A DNA stretch of 64,000 nt from Pohlia nutans (taxonomy: Eukaryota; Streptophyta; Bryopsida; Bryales; Mniaceae). Positions 49,826-62,010 of this stretch are shown piece by piece. The position numbers and the translations under genes are program-made. Position 1 is the first letter of the stretch, and every line of letters begins with the position of its first letter. The DNA lies in NCBI GenBank assembly GCA_022496805.1, contig CM040092.1, positions 15,952,113 through 16,016,112 on the forward strand, read 5' to 3'. The notes beneath the pieces were generated by a model. The model saw nothing but the letters and a program-made list of their open reading frames with translations. It was not told where the DNA came from and did not search any database.

Positions 49826-51924
49826 GAAGCCATACAAGTGGGGTATACTTTTAGTAAGTTGTTCTTGGTCACCAATTTTAAATTCAAGATAACGTTTCTT
49901 TCATTTACTTTAGAATGGACTCCGCTATTTTCACTGACATGGACTCCTGTGCTAGACTATTGATTTTCTTCATTTTGGCATTCAACGATATGCAAATAGG
50001 GTGGGGGTTGACATACTTGTGGTCACCTTATGTTTATATTAATTTTTCTGATTTGTTTGATTTGGAAGTTATAATCTGACCAAAATTGAAAACTAAACCT
50101 TGCCTCTGGGGCTTAAATGACGAGAGGTGCTGTACTTTTTCCTTTTTGCGATGAATCTGCTTTCATTCATGGAAAAAATAAGATCTTTTGCACTGCCAGT
50201 AACAACTTTATTTAGTGTAGTATTTTTGTTATTGTTGTAATTATATTGTCCATTGTTTTGTGTTACTGTTGCTTGAGAGCATGGCCACCAGTTCTTTCTC
50301 CAAGCTTGTATAGTGAGGGCCCGATGGTGTGCTAAAGAAACTTCAAAAGAAACTAGAACTCGGTGTTCCAACACTGAAACAATTTGACAATTCCTAGTCG
50401 AGTAGGAAGGTGTTTGGTAACATACATGATATGCAAGTGGTATGGAGACGATAATCTCGTGATAGAGGTTAAATACTCCAGCTTAGAGTTGTTGAGAGAG
50501 AGAGAATGAACTTCGGACCTCTTTCAAGGCTGGCGTGAATAAAGTGTTTGTTTGACCCACCCTTGATATGGTGTCCACAGGACAGAGTAGTAGTGGGTCG
50601 GGTCTACTCACCCCTCGTGAGGTCGTGCATGTTACACCTAGGCAAATAATCTCAAGCCTTGGTTTCCACAATGCCCACCCGATAGAGTTATTGAGTAATG
50701 TCTTGGTTGTTTTTTCCATCCTTTGTTTTTGACCTTGTTCACTACCATACTTGGCCATCATGGTTGGCAAAATGAGTTATAAAACAAGAAGCCCAAATTT
50801 CTAGTAAATTATTTTTTCAAAAAAATTATATATTCTATAGTGAAAAGAATTTATTAGAGAATATTCACAGCATTTGGGCAAAAAGTTCAATGTTTGGATC
50901 ATACCAATAAGAAAGGAACACATAGCACTTTCTAAATAATTGAATTAATTTGTGTCACTGCTGCTAGCAACTTACGGTACACTGAATGGCATATTTGGTG
51001 TTCGAGGACACCAGTTCTAAACCCCGACACTATTTAATTTTAGGGAGATATAGTGTATTCGTAAGAAAAAAATGGATGTAGTGTTCCAATGACATATGGC
51101 AACTTTATAGTAAATATGGCATGTCACCTTGTGTCATTCTCATTACTTGGACAGAACATAGCACTCTCAATGAAAAAGTGGCTAACTCCTATGTAGTGTC
51201 AAAGAACAATATTTCTCTTCACCTTTGAACGAATTGTGATAAAAGACATCAATTCTCCTCGGACACTAAATACACCATTCAATGTACTGTATTGGTTGTC
51301 TTTCCATTTGTTTTTCTATTTGGAACCAAATAATTAAAAATGAGACATCACTCCTTAGCACGTGTAAAAACTCACACATCTCAATTATATTTAGTATTCC
51401 TTGTATCCCAATATAAAGAGCACCTCCTAAAATTCAACATAAGGTGGATGACCCAATGATCGACGTGTACTATAAACCGACAATATCTCCAACAAGTGTT
51501 CATTGAAAGCTTCTAATTCTACACCAGTACTAGATTTGCTTGAAAAGCTTAAAGCATTGGTTTATTGGCAGTGTAATCAAGAAAATTTCTTAGAGGACTA
51601 ACATTCACTTTAGAGAGCATGCATGGTTCTTAGTGATTGGTTAGTACTTTGCAAGGGTAGTAAAGGCAGCTGATCAAGAATGATATGGTCCATAACTCAC
51701 AAGAAAATCGATCTTTATCAACATGGAAATCGACATTTTCAAGGTACTGCAATCAAATAACAATCACAATCATCGTGCCTACAATTTCAAATTGTCTGAA
51801 ATCTTTTACAAAATAAAATAAAAATCTAAGTCTCAGGGCACCAAAAGAATACTCCCTACGTGAGTAAATAATATATCGACTGCATAAAAAATGTGATTTC
51901 TGAGTAAGCCATACTAAACAAAGC
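49826..51924. other. Gene-free spacer
   Basis: Open frames up to 95 codons on the minus strand (50090-50770) do not resemble proteins. No element with inverted ends is recognised. The last 100 bp or so are 3' flank of PIGW. Confidence 0.4.
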
Positions 51925-54900
51925 CTACCAAAATTTAAGTCTCAGTTTCTTAGAGTCGGCTAGTCCCATAAAGCCGACCAAAGAGAGAGCATACAGCAAC
52001 ACAGTCACAAAGGCCTTGGCTGGAGCCACAAAGATAGTGTACATGCTCATGTTCACCACGCCTGTCAGCAAGTTGGCCTGCAATGTACCTCAATTAGCAG
52101 ATCCTCAGAATAAAATGACAAGCCTCAAAAGTAAAAAAGGATTGAAAAGAGTGCCTATACACAGCCCGTGTCAGAATTCGTTAAAAATTATGCATCTAGC
52201 CCAAATCAGAGATGTGTTCCCACTTACCACCAGAAAAGTAGGAAGCAAATTACGATCAAAAGCGTTGAGAAGTGCGATTTCTCTCAATGGCACCAGTACT
52301 TCAGCAAGCATGAAAATGCCTATCACCTGCATTAGTCCGGACACCATCAAGATCCCTCACAATAGAATTGAGTGCAATTTCCCTTTTGAGTATTCTGTGT
52401 AATATAAGAGTAAATATACAGTAAATACTGTATCCATAATAAGGACCAGTAAAAACTTTTCAAAAGTTCGGGAAATACCTCAAAGTTCTGAGCCAACACA
52501 AATAGGACGTACGCCAAGTTACACTGTCATCAACAAGAAGGAAAAACCTCATTAGAAAGACCTCGGCCATTGCAACTCAGGATTGGCAAGCTAACTGCAG
52601 CAAGAGAAGCCTCCATTGTCTACAACCAGTGGGGGTGCTCAAGGAATATTACCGTTCGTCGAGAGATTCTCTCCCAATAGTAATCTGACCAGACAGCTAA
52701 ACCCCTGCACAACCCAAATGTTGAAAAAAAAAGAATCAGAATTCTTACATTCTTTCATACTTGCATAAGATCAGGCAGGAAATCTAAATCTAAACAAAGC
52801 ACATAACATTCTTGAAAGGACCTGCAAACACCTTGGGCTAACTAACTGAAGAATCAAGTATCCAAATGCTTCAATTCTCTGACACCTTCTTTCTTTAGCA
52901 CAGATCTTCTCACATCTTGAGTTCAAGAATGAATGGGTTGGTACTATTATAGGCAACTATTATAGGCAAAGTGTAGTTACCAAAGTGAAAAGGGTGGGCA
53001 GTCAACACTTTTAGAAAGCTATGTATGAGAACCTTATAACCACAAGGAAAACTTACCAGAGAATCGCGTCCAGAACCCATGTACCTACAACAACCCCAGG
53101 GCGCAATGCCAATGTTCTTGTTTCCTCGTTCTTTTTTGATGATGGAGAAGTAGTCTGCACAACGCTTGTTTGTTTGGAATTAAGAATATAACCTAGGTGA
53201 ACACTGATCAAATAAAGACCCCAATAACCTGCCACAATTGCACACCACAGAATTTAGCATTATTTAGATAAATGAGACGTATTTCCATTGCATGAGTGTT
53301 CTAGATTCATGTAAGAGCTGAGATCGAAACTCACCAAAGGTACTGAAGATTCCTTCTTTGTTCAAACTGAGAAGCCCTGGACCTCGTACTGGTGATAACA
53401 AAAATACGTTCAATCCGCTCGAGAGCACCATCTGATACACTGCACATGGAAAAAGACCAAAGATCAAACTCGTGATAAGGCTTATCCACAGAATATGACT
53501 AGGTAGCATAAGGTGCTCAAACATATTAGAACTTGATGAATTTTCACCCCAATTATGCTCTTCAAAAACCTAACTTGCTACCACGAATTTCTTTACCTAT
53601 AAGAATCATGATGCCTAAAGGTCCACACCACGACGACGGAATTGAGATCAGGGACGTTAGCAGTGCCACCCCTGCCAAAGTGAAAAAGAAGTTCCAGTGC
53701 ACTCCATATTCACCAACATGTTCCTGTGCAGATACAGAGCTGTAAGAACCTCGATATTGCATTAACCAACTAAAAGTGCCTCATCCGAATATGACATTCA
53801 TTCTCACCTGGTAGTCAACACCCTTCGTCAAAATAAGCCGCACAAATCCAAGTAGCAGCAACGGGCTTGTACTTCGTAGAACTCCTCCATGTTTCCTGCA
53901 ATACAGTTGAAAAGACCACGTCACAGCAAGCCAAAAATAATCATCTGTTTGTGAGAACTACGAAAGTATCCGTACTAAGCTCAAAAGCAGCAGTATACCG
54001 TATTCTTCACAAGCGCCTGCTTTCAATATTATCAACGCTTTCTTAAACAGCTTCATCATGCCCAAGAAAGAGCAGCAACATATGTCCAGAAGTAATGAGC
54101 ACAATTCAGGAACTCTTTACAGCACAAACATTCCCCTCCAATAAATTGGAAAGTTCTCTGATAGGCATTAGATTCATAAAATCCTCATGTAGAGTTAATG
54201 ATAAGGTAATGTTAGCGTAACACAAATGGTGTTCACTTGATGTCATTGTGATGTTATTGTCCTTGGCATTAACTTGATATTATACACGCAACTACTACGC
54301 TAACCCTTAAAGGACATACTAAGCCCCACGGGCTTACTTTTTTGTGGGAGAATCTTGCTCATAACTTTTACTCCATTGAACCGAATGGAGTTTTTTAAAT
54401 GCCAAGAAACACATTGAAGGCATCTGTACTTCTTTAGAATAGAACCAAAGTAAATTAAAAAAAGAATCATGCTTAAAATGGAGTTTAAAAGAGATTTTGG
54501 GTGTGGGAATCAGGGTTAATATTGAGTCAACAATACCTTGATATTAATATAACATTATCTTAATAATGATCTATTAGATTAACATTAGCTTACCATTAAT
54601 AACTTTGTAAATCTAGCGGGGATTTTTTGAGGTGTAGGCCTACGTTATGAAGGAAAGAACTTGAGTCAGGAAATACATACGAAGGTGGGAGGTTGCGTGC
54701 TTGACGTGACACCAGTGCATTTGCCACAACGAAGGATCCAACACCAATGTCCATCTGTTTCCCAAGCCTTGGTCAGCCCCTCCATTCATTCACAGTCTAT
54801 CTTATACTTCTCTGGTTCACAATAGTTAAGAACTACCCAATACTGACAAAGTAAATTAATCGCAATTACAAACCCTGGATTAACTTGCTCACGAAGACCA

Positions 54901-57091
54901 CATTAAGACACGAGTACACATACCAATCCCGTCCCGTAAGTCTCTGTTTTGCCATATCTCCTCGGAAATACGGTGAAGTCAATCGCTAAGATTGTCACAC
55001 AGGTCACCAGCATCTGTGTAAAAACTCTCAAGGTCAATTAACCCTTGAAGGACATTGCTTTCATGATTCCCACACCCAAAATCTCTTTTAAACTCCATTT
55101 TAAGCATGATTCTCTTTTTAATTTACTTTGATTCTATTCTAAAGAAGTATTGATGCCTTAAATATGTTTGTTTTAGCATTTAAAAAACCCATTTGGTTCA
55201 ACGGAGTAGAAGTCATGAGCAAGATTCTCCCCCAAAAAAAGTAAGCTCGTGGGGCTTAGTGTGTCCTTTAAGGGTTGACTTTCTACTACACTTCTTAAAA
55301 TTTCGGAGATGATGAGGTCAGCATTGCCAAATTCTGACGTGGGAACGTACCATTACAAATCGATAGGATGAAAGATAAGTCTTGCGTGATGGATCTTGTT
55401 CCTTCGTTGTTCCAACGGCGGATGATGCCTGCAACCTTCAAATAAGTTTGAATTACATTTCAAAGCATCAGAGCCAACTGATGCAAATGCAAATCAAAAA
55501 ATCAAATTCCAAAAAGACATAACGGGGTATGCAAGACACTTACCTTTGAAACCTTAGTACAACCAACAGTAGCCCAAACACAGCAGCCAAGATAGTGTAA
55601 AGCCAATCTGCTAAAACCTGCAGCATCACCAGCAAGCCATGCCATTCAACATTCTATCCTGGTTGCAAGTTCAGAATCCTTGAAACAGAACCCATAATAT
55701 CACTTCTAAATGTGAAGGTGCAGCGAAATTGTTTACCGTGAGACAAGCAACGGTGGGCATGACGATCACCAAAAAGTCCAAAGCAAGGCTCCGCCAGAAG
55801 TTTACTGTGCTGCTCCCAGTCTTACTCGTGTTTGCTGCAAAATCGTGAATCGTATACAAAGAGGTTGATTACATTCGCGACGCAACTCTAAGTAGTCTCA
55901 AGAATGCATTCTTTCTCACCCACCCTACCCTAAATGCATCTCAAAAGATGACATTAATGTAGATTAACCCCTAAGCGTCCACTGTGTATTTTCTGTAGTG
56001 TAAGGAAAATGGACCCCTACTGCAAATCATTTGTTTGTGTGAAAATGACTTCAGTTTGACACAATCGACATTGTTGATCTTGTAGTGTAGAACAAGAGCT
56101 TTAAAATGATGTATGGCAATCAGAAAACTAAGGTAAAATGAGAAAATGCCACTGTTGCAAAGTTCAGTGATGCAGATGGCCATATTGGGCATTTTGGACT
56201 CTTACGGGTTAATGTTAATCTAATAGAACATTAGATCAATATAGAGATAATGTTAAGTTAATGTTGACTTATGTTAACTTGATAATTGCCAATATAATAC
56301 CAAGTTAATGCCACAAACATCACACTAACAATAAAGTTCACTCCATTTAACATTGACTAAACATTGACTCAACATGAGGACTCTATGAATCTAATGCCAA
56401 CATTAAAAACTTAGTCGTCTGCGTCTTCAGTAAAGCGAATCATGAAGTATCACACCAATTTATCTACACAGCTGAAGGTGCGAATAAAAGAAAAACCTGC
56501 AGGCGCTGGCCAACACTGTCGCAGAAGCACAAATGCCTGACACACATGGAATTTCAAAACGTTCAGAATCTTGTCCTATCATGCAGCAAAAACTGCCATC
56601 ATCTCCTCAACAAATATTTTCGAAAATCTTGAAAAGACCGAAAACAAAATAGCTGAAATCCAGTGAATGAAATCTAAACGACAAACTCAAAATTACACCC
56701 TCGACGTTTACTTCTCAGCCACTCAAGTTATGGATCCTTTCATCAAAGAAACGAATAGCCAACAGTGATTTTTTGTGTTACTAATTTTAGCCAAATTGCT
56801 ACATAAAATTTGGGCTGGCTGATTGATACAAAGATTTTTGAGAGAGCCGTACAGGCAACACAGCAGACATGGCGGCGATCTCCCGCATTGTAGTCCCCTC
56901 CAAATTGCTCACGAACCTGCATTGCTCCCCAAGTTTCAGTGATCGATAAAACGAGAACAAAACACCACAGTAAAGCAGAGAGTCAAAAAATAAAAAAGGA
57001 AAAAAAAATACTACAACCAGATTGTAGAGATCCAATAGTACCCTTCTTTGAGGCGCTTCACGAAATCGGGGGAATACGAACCGTAACCCAT
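51925..57091 (-). CDS. PIGW: GPI inositol acyltransferase (PIG-W/GWT1 family)
   Basis: Sixteen exons read leftward: 57042-57091, 56853-56916, 56497-56536, 55737-55834, 55544-55617, 55351-55435, 54924-55013, 54681-54754, 53808-53895, 53597-53723, 53335-53439, 53057-53228, 52653-52704, 52479-52523, 52228-52326 and 51925-52077. Total 1416 nt, 471 aa, as in plants. PIG-W adds an acyl chain to the inositol of GlcN-PI in the ER, a step of GPI-anchor synthesis. Diagnostic features: [20 protein letters not shown] at the N-terminus, [20 protein letters not shown], the conserved [12 protein letters not shown] (226-237), [33 protein letters not shown] and a C-terminal KLRLKFW. Many hydrophobic segments fit a multipass ER protein. 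Exon 6 begins at an AAG|G acceptor because the later GCAG would break the frame. Three TTAA-flanked MITEs occupy its introns. Confidence 0.95.
54304..54515. mobile_element. piggyBac-like MITE, family G (copy G1)
   Basis: In the PIGW intron between exons 54681-54754 and 53808-53895. Left end CCCTTAAAGGACATAC after CTAA; right side ATCAGGG before TTAA 54516-54519, shortened relative to G2. It shares AGCCCCACGGGCTTACTTTT with G2, which is in the next intron in opposite orientation. Confidence 0.62.
55042..55274. mobile_element. piggyBac-like MITE, family G (copy G2)
   Basis: TTAA at 55038-55041, ends CCCTTGAAGGACATTG and TGTCCTTTAAGGG, right flank TTGA (one change). It lies between exons 55351-55435 and 54924-55013 of PIGW and is inverted relative to G1. 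Confidence 0.7.
55968..56208. mobile_element. piggyBac-like MITE, family B (copy B3)
   Basis: TTAA at 55964-55967 and 56209-56212. Left end CCCCTAAGCGTCCACTG, right end CTCTTACGGG. Inverted relative to B1 and B2. It lies in the PIGW intron between exons 56497-56536 and 55737-55834. Confidence 0.74.
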
Positions 57092-57598
57092 TGCTGCAGC
57101 ACTAAAGAGACGATCCAAAAAAAAATCTCAACGCTTCATCATCAAATTGTTTCCACGAACGATCAATGCACTCTGCATCAGAAAACGAAAAAAGGTCAGA
57201 AAAACTTATACTCAAGGCGATTGCTGGAAGTGCGCGAAACCCTAATTTGTGATCGATCGACTGACCAAATGGACGGAGCTCGTGTTTGAATGCACGTTGA
57301 ATGCTCAGCACGAAATTATCACCGCAAAGATGAGGCTCTGCAAAATCGAGAAATGAGATGGATCGGGAGACAGAGGAAATGATAACAGTTGAATTTGAAT
57401 ATAAAATGAATTTGTGGGAAGCATCGTTGTCGACTGGGGGAGGGTGAGCAGCGGAGGAAGAACACCTTTTCACCAGGCTCCCTTTCTGTGAAGGTGCTTT
57501 TCCTTCTATCGCTAATTTGTTAATTAGAAAAAATACCGACAGTAAGACAACAACATCAAAGGTGTTCGTCAATGTGAGTTACTGCGGGATTCGATGAT
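57092..57598. other. PIGW promoter/leader region
   Basis: A minus-strand open frame of 156 codons (57102-57572) ends just before the PIGW start codon and resembles no protein. I regard it as leader sequence. There is a CpG-containing stretch around 57230-57300. No TATA box was assigned. Confidence 0.35.
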
Positions 57599-57670
57599 GG
57601 AGGTATAGCTCAGTGGTAGAGCAATCGGCTGCAGTCCGATAGGTCAGCGGTTCAACCCCGCTTGCCTCCT
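57599..57670 (+). tRNA. tRNA-Cys (anticodon GCA)
   Basis: A full cloverleaf can be drawn: acceptor GGAGGTA/TGCCTCC (one G-T), D arm GCTC-AGTGGTA-GAGC, anticodon arm ATCGG-CTGCAGT-CCGAT with GCA, and T arm AGCGG-TTCAACC-CCGCT. The discriminator base is T, as expected for Cys. No intron. The internal A box (TAGCTCAGTGG) and B box (GGTTCAACCCC) are intact. It is a nuclear-type isolated gene 508 bp from the PIGW start. Confidence 0.93.
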
Positions 57671-59897
57671 ACGACTTCGCTACTGTTTTGACATAAACAA
57701 CGTAACTACTTTTGAAATTGCCTCTTGGAATTCTTTTTTGCGATAAAAGTAAAGTAATATTTTCTGAAATTTTCTTGAAGAATTCTTTTCTTGATAAAAG
57801 TAAAGTACCGGTAATGTTCTTTGCCGAAAATGCCTCCTAGAATTCTTTTTGTGATAAACCTAAAGTAATGTTTTTTTGAAAATTTCTTGTTTTTTAAAAA
57901 GAGCTCAAGAATCCACTCCATTTTGGCCGGTGAAGACAACAACTAAGAACACTAACTCCCAATAAATTAGACCCCCAACCTCAGAGCAAGCTAGAGTTTA
58001 AACCTAACAAATAAAAGCGTACTCCTCTGAAGATGCTTGCGGGCTCGACACGGTCAACGACTCTCTAGACATTGTCTGCATCATATTGGCGCGCTTTGAC
58101 ATTGAGCAAGAGGGGGCAACACATTGGATCCCCGCTGCAGAGTTGGAGGAGATATTGTTTGACTGCCATCTGCAGTTGCTGTCAATGTCCTGGCGTCTAT
58201 CGACCATGATGGATGTGGGCATGCGGAACTTGTCCCTAGCAGCGTTAACAAATTTGGAGTTCAACGGCCTTTGCATGTTATTGATTGCACTAGATGTGGT
58301 GGAGGCAGACTGTGGCAGTGGTTGAAGTACTCATGTAAATGGAAGCCTGTTTGATTTGAAATACTTGTAGTTATGGGGCTCGAGTGTTTTTCAACACTTT
58401 GAAATTATAAGAGCTCTATTTAGTCCAATTTTGTGGATATATGTAACATCCTGTAAGCTCTAGAAGACTTTGTGTTTAGATTCATTTGTATGCATATGGC
58501 CTTTGTATATCATCGTTGTTTTGTAGTAGTCGTTTCTTTATCTTTGACCGTGCCATCTGTTGGTCATGGTTTTATTCCTTGTTGTGGTTGATGAACGTAC
58601 AATGATGATCTTATTTAGCATTTGTTGCTATCATGTGCACCGAGTGACCTTCAATCGACGGAAATGGGGGCTATTTTATCCTTATCAATATGTTTGTTTA
58701 TAGCTGATTAGTGTTTCATCATTTGTGTTGCTTTTGGTGGTTCCAAATGTGTATCCTTCTATTCCCTACCCTTCTATTGTATGAAACAATTGTTAGTTGC
58801 CTTTTCCTTATCACCTGAATCAAAATTCTAACTCTTATAACTAATATAAGTTGTAGTAAAAAGTAAGAGTTTCTGAATTCCAAATAATTGAAAGACAATT
58901 GAAATTCAATTCAAGGGGTGTTTGTTATAATTTAAGAGGCTCACAAATTGTACAAAATATAAATTAACCCTCTTTTAAAACTTGGATTAACAGAGGTGGT
59001 GCCTAAATGATACACTAGGTGCATGCCCCACACACACACATATATACATATATACATATATATATTCCATTTGAAGACCAAAAATCAAGTGAAAATGTTA
59101 ATAAAATAGTCACAATCCTCCTTTGAGTCTAACTGAAACAACCAAATTTAGTATGTAAATTTGATATAAATAATAAAGCAAGTAGAAAATTTATCTATGT
59201 AAAATTATTTCCTTTATAAGTATTTTGTCGAATCTACATTTCCAAGCTAAAATTAAATTATAAAACAAACAGTTTGCAAAAATAATTATAAAAAGAGTCC
59301 AAATTCTTAGGTAATCCTATTTCCAAAAGCGATATATTTTATATGGTGAAAAAGAGAATCTTGAAGAATATTCATAGAATTTAACACTTGTTGAAAGATA
59401 TTTCTTCATAGAAAATAATCATTCCTTTAACCAGTGGGTATAATATTCATGCACTACCTCTTTAAAATGATAACTTTAGTTATGATAATAATAGTCATGA
59501 TAATTTATCGTGATTGAATAGTGTGTTGGGTGTAGTTTGTCTATTTATACCTAAAGGTATATCAATTCCAATCTTCACATGTAGAAAGGGCCTAAAAATG
59601 TGTATGTAAAAGCAAACATTAGAGTTATCTAAAAACAAAACTCGTACATGAGTGCAATTCAAATGGACTTTGCTCCCTGGAATTACAATTTTTGACAAGC
59701 ATTGTTCATGAATAGTCACCACAGTTGGGTCTCTTGATTTGGAGGAACTTGTGGGAACTCTCCACTACTGTTGAGGAATTCCCTAGTCCCACATCCCATG
59801 GCGGTGCAAGACTTTACTTTAGATTATCCTCCAACTCACCATAAAGTATTTTTGTAGTCTTTTTGAACTCAAAACAAGACCGAGGTGAGATTATTCC
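57671..59897. other. Spacer with imperfect tandem repeat and simple repeats
   Basis: 57700-57900 holds three copies of a 60-70 bp unit (GAATTCTTTTTTGCGATAAA, AGTAAAGTAATGTTTTT, GAAATTTTCTTG). A TATA/CACA simple repeat lies at 59031-59065. The rest is AT-rich with no element ends seen. A possible coding fragment is listed separately. Confidence 0.45.
58004..58333 (-). CDS. Possible coding fragment, unidentified
   Basis: A minus-strand frame of about 108 codons, GC-richer than its surroundings, runs to a stop at 58004. It is Ser/Asn/Met-rich (VLQPLPQSASTTSSAINN, then RDKFRMPTS, ending SSPQASSEEYAFIC). It starts at a weak acceptor-like TTTACATGAG. The plus strand is also open over 80 codons here, which weakens the case. 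It may be a gene relic. No family recognised. Confidence 0.22.
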
Positions 59898-60494
59898 TTA
59901 ACGCCTGAATGACAAAGGGGGTAAGGGCAAAACCTAGATGTGTTATAAAATGTTACTTCTCCAACTTTAATGAAGTTTGGTCCAAAAGAGGAAATGAGAA
60001 GCATGATGTTTAGTAATTATCTATACGGTCAAACTTCCAAAAATAGTTTTAGATACTCATTTAATGGATTTAGAAGCATTTAAGATTTAAAATTCACCAA
60101 AATTACAAATTCTATTTTTAAAAGTTTTAAATTTGGTATGATTGGTTAAAACTAGACATTCTATTCTAAAATTTAAAAAGGCAAAATTTTCAAATGAGAT
60201 AATATCATTAGTTTCCCGAAATAGTAAGTTTTATAACACTAGGAAAATATTGAGGTCTTTGTCTTTGAAAAATTCCTTAGTGAACCTCAATATTGCAAAT
60301 GAAATAGAGTTATCCTTAAAGTCACCTTGTGTTTGAATAAGATACCGTGAATTTTGCATTAATGTACTCTTATTTGTTCACCCGAAATAGTTAAAAGGTA
60401 GGGAAGAGCTTAGTGGTCTCTCATTATTAGGTGTGTAAGAGCTTGGTGGTCTTCAAACTCATGGAAAACTAGTTTAGCCGTCTTTCTTGACGGC

Positions 60495-60801
60495 TAGGGT
60501 AGGTTGTCCTATTACCAACCACTTAAGCAATCTGACCTATATTTGGCAGTAGTAAATCCGGAAAAAAATTATGACCGCGTTCGAAATAGGATTTCATGAA
60601 GATTGCAAAAAATTGCAACTTATAATTTGCATTTCTCAATTTTATACAAAATTCCAAAGTGCAAAGTAACATGTGACCCAAAACCGATCACATGCTCTAG
60701 TGTACAAATGAGGTACATCTTCCCTTTGAAAATCTAGAAATGAGGCAAGAATCAGGGTGGTTGGTTTTGGGTACCTGGTTGGTAATAGGACAACCTACCC
60801 T
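60495..60801. mobile_element. Family I element with different ends (copy I2)
   Basis: Termini GGGTAGGTTGTCCTATTACC and GGTAATAGGACAACCTACCC are perfect inverted repeats. The interior (CTAGTGTACAAATGAGGTAC, ATCTTCCCTTTGAAAATCTA, GGGTGGTTGGTTTTGGGTAC) matches the element at 21490-21791, whose ends read GGTAGAGACACCCGTTCC. It is inserted at the centre of the fold-back element. Confidence 0.7.
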
Positions 60802-60947
60802 AACTAGTTTCCCTTGAGTTTAGAGACCACCAAGCTCTTACACGTCTTATAATGATAGACTACCAAGCTTTTCCATACTTTTTAACTATTTGGGGTAAAC
60901 AAATAAGAGTACATTAATGCAAAATTCATGGTATAAGGCCATATTCG

Positions 60948-61188
60948 TTATATTGAGACTTTTCGCAGTCTCATTTTTATCTTCGACTCGAAGATAAACC
61001 GTTTTATCTCCTTACTACTATTTTTTTATAAATATTTAACAACACCACCTTTTGGAATTTCATTATAGAATCACTATTTGAGCATTAATTTTTTTTTGGT
61101 TTCAATTATTATTTTTTAAATGAATTTTTGAATAACTGGCATTCTGTCTCAAAATCAGCTAAAAGTCTCAATATAACGAATATGACCA
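60948..61188. mobile_element. TIR element J
   Basis: Inverted termini GGCCATATTCGTTATATTGA and its near-complement ending ACGAATATGACC, extending about 26 bp (TTGAGACTTTT/AAAAGTCTCAA). It is inserted in the right arm of the fold-back element, interrupting ATGGTAT...TATCTTATTC. Length 241 bp, superfamily unassigned. Confidence 0.65.
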
Positions 61189-61366
61189 TGTATCTTATTC
61201 AAACACAAGGATAACTCTAATGTATCAAACAACAATAGAACATGATCTCTACCCCCAATTTTGACAAAAAATCAGAACTTGAAAAATGTCATTTCTTGAC
61301 CATGGGCAGTCACTGCTGTTTGGACTACGACCAAAAAATGGTCGATCGGTCACTTAGGGGTTAAGC

Positions 61367-61868
61367 GTGCATTCTATAGTTACCAGGTCAAACTTCATCA
61401 ATTTATCACATTTTTATCATGTAAGTTATTGTTAAATCGAATTTTCCTAAATTTTTCATAATTACTTAAATAAAAATAAAATTTATAAGATTTTTCAAAG
61501 TTTTTTCTTATAGAAATCTTAGTAATTACAATAATTCTTAAAATAGTATGAATTGTTAGGGAAAATGTCAACAATAGTGATGAATAAGGTGTAGGTGGCA
61601 TGCATCTTGAACTAACATAAAAAAAAATTCAATAGAAAAACTTTTTCTGCAGTGTATATTGGAATTTAAGGGTTTTGAGCATTAAAGTGCTATAAAAAAT
61701 ACAATTTTAACAATTTTGAAGAATAGTAAATTGGACTAAAAAGTTGAAGGTAACCCTCACACTTTTTTTAAGCTAGGACCATTTTCATTTAAAATTAATA
61801 AGTAGGTGAAAATCAACATTTGACTGAATAATGACCAAATTGGGCCACCACGCGGTATCTTGCACGTT
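61367..61868. mobile_element. Family M element (copy M2)
   Basis: Inverted copy of 21869-22398, recognisable by GGTCAAACTTCATCAATTTA, AAGTTTTTTC, GTGATGAATAA and TTTTCATTTAAAAT..TCAACATTTGACT. It starts at the TTAA (61363-61366) that ends the preceding element and ends near TTGCACGTTTA. Confidence 0.55.
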
Positions 61869-62010
61869 TATAGTATAAGGTTTCTTTCCATTTTGAGACT
61901 CATTTTGGTTACCTCTTTTGTCCACAAACATTAAAAAGTGTGAAAAAGCGAGTTTAGAGTATAAAACACAATACAACCCTATGATATAAACTCCATCTTC
62001 ACGAGACCTA

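Larger units (their letters stand above)
60303..61225. mobile_element. Palindromic fold-back element with two insertions
   Basis: The left arm runs from AATAGAGTTATCC through CCTTGTGTTTGAATAAGATA, GCATTAATGTACTCTTATTT and GTAAGAGCTTGGTGGTCTTC to GGAAAACTAGTT. The right arm repeats this in reverse complement, from AACTAGTTTCC to GGATAACTCTAAT. Arms are about 185 bp with few differences. One insertion sits at the centre, the other in the right arm. Confidence 0.65.
59902..61362. mobile_element. Outer TTAA-flanked element of a nested cluster (family H)
   Basis: TTAA at 59898-59901 and 61363-61366. Ends CGCCTGAATGAC and GTCACTTAGGGG are imperfect inverted repeats. Its body is interrupted by the palindromic unit at 60303-61225, itself interrupted twice. 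Without the insertions it would be about 540 bp. Confidence 0.55.

Noticed and set aside
57102..57572. 156-codon minus-strand open frame upstream of PIGW
   Set aside because: It ends just before the PIGW ATG, has no recognisable motif, and is best explained as leader or promoter sequence.
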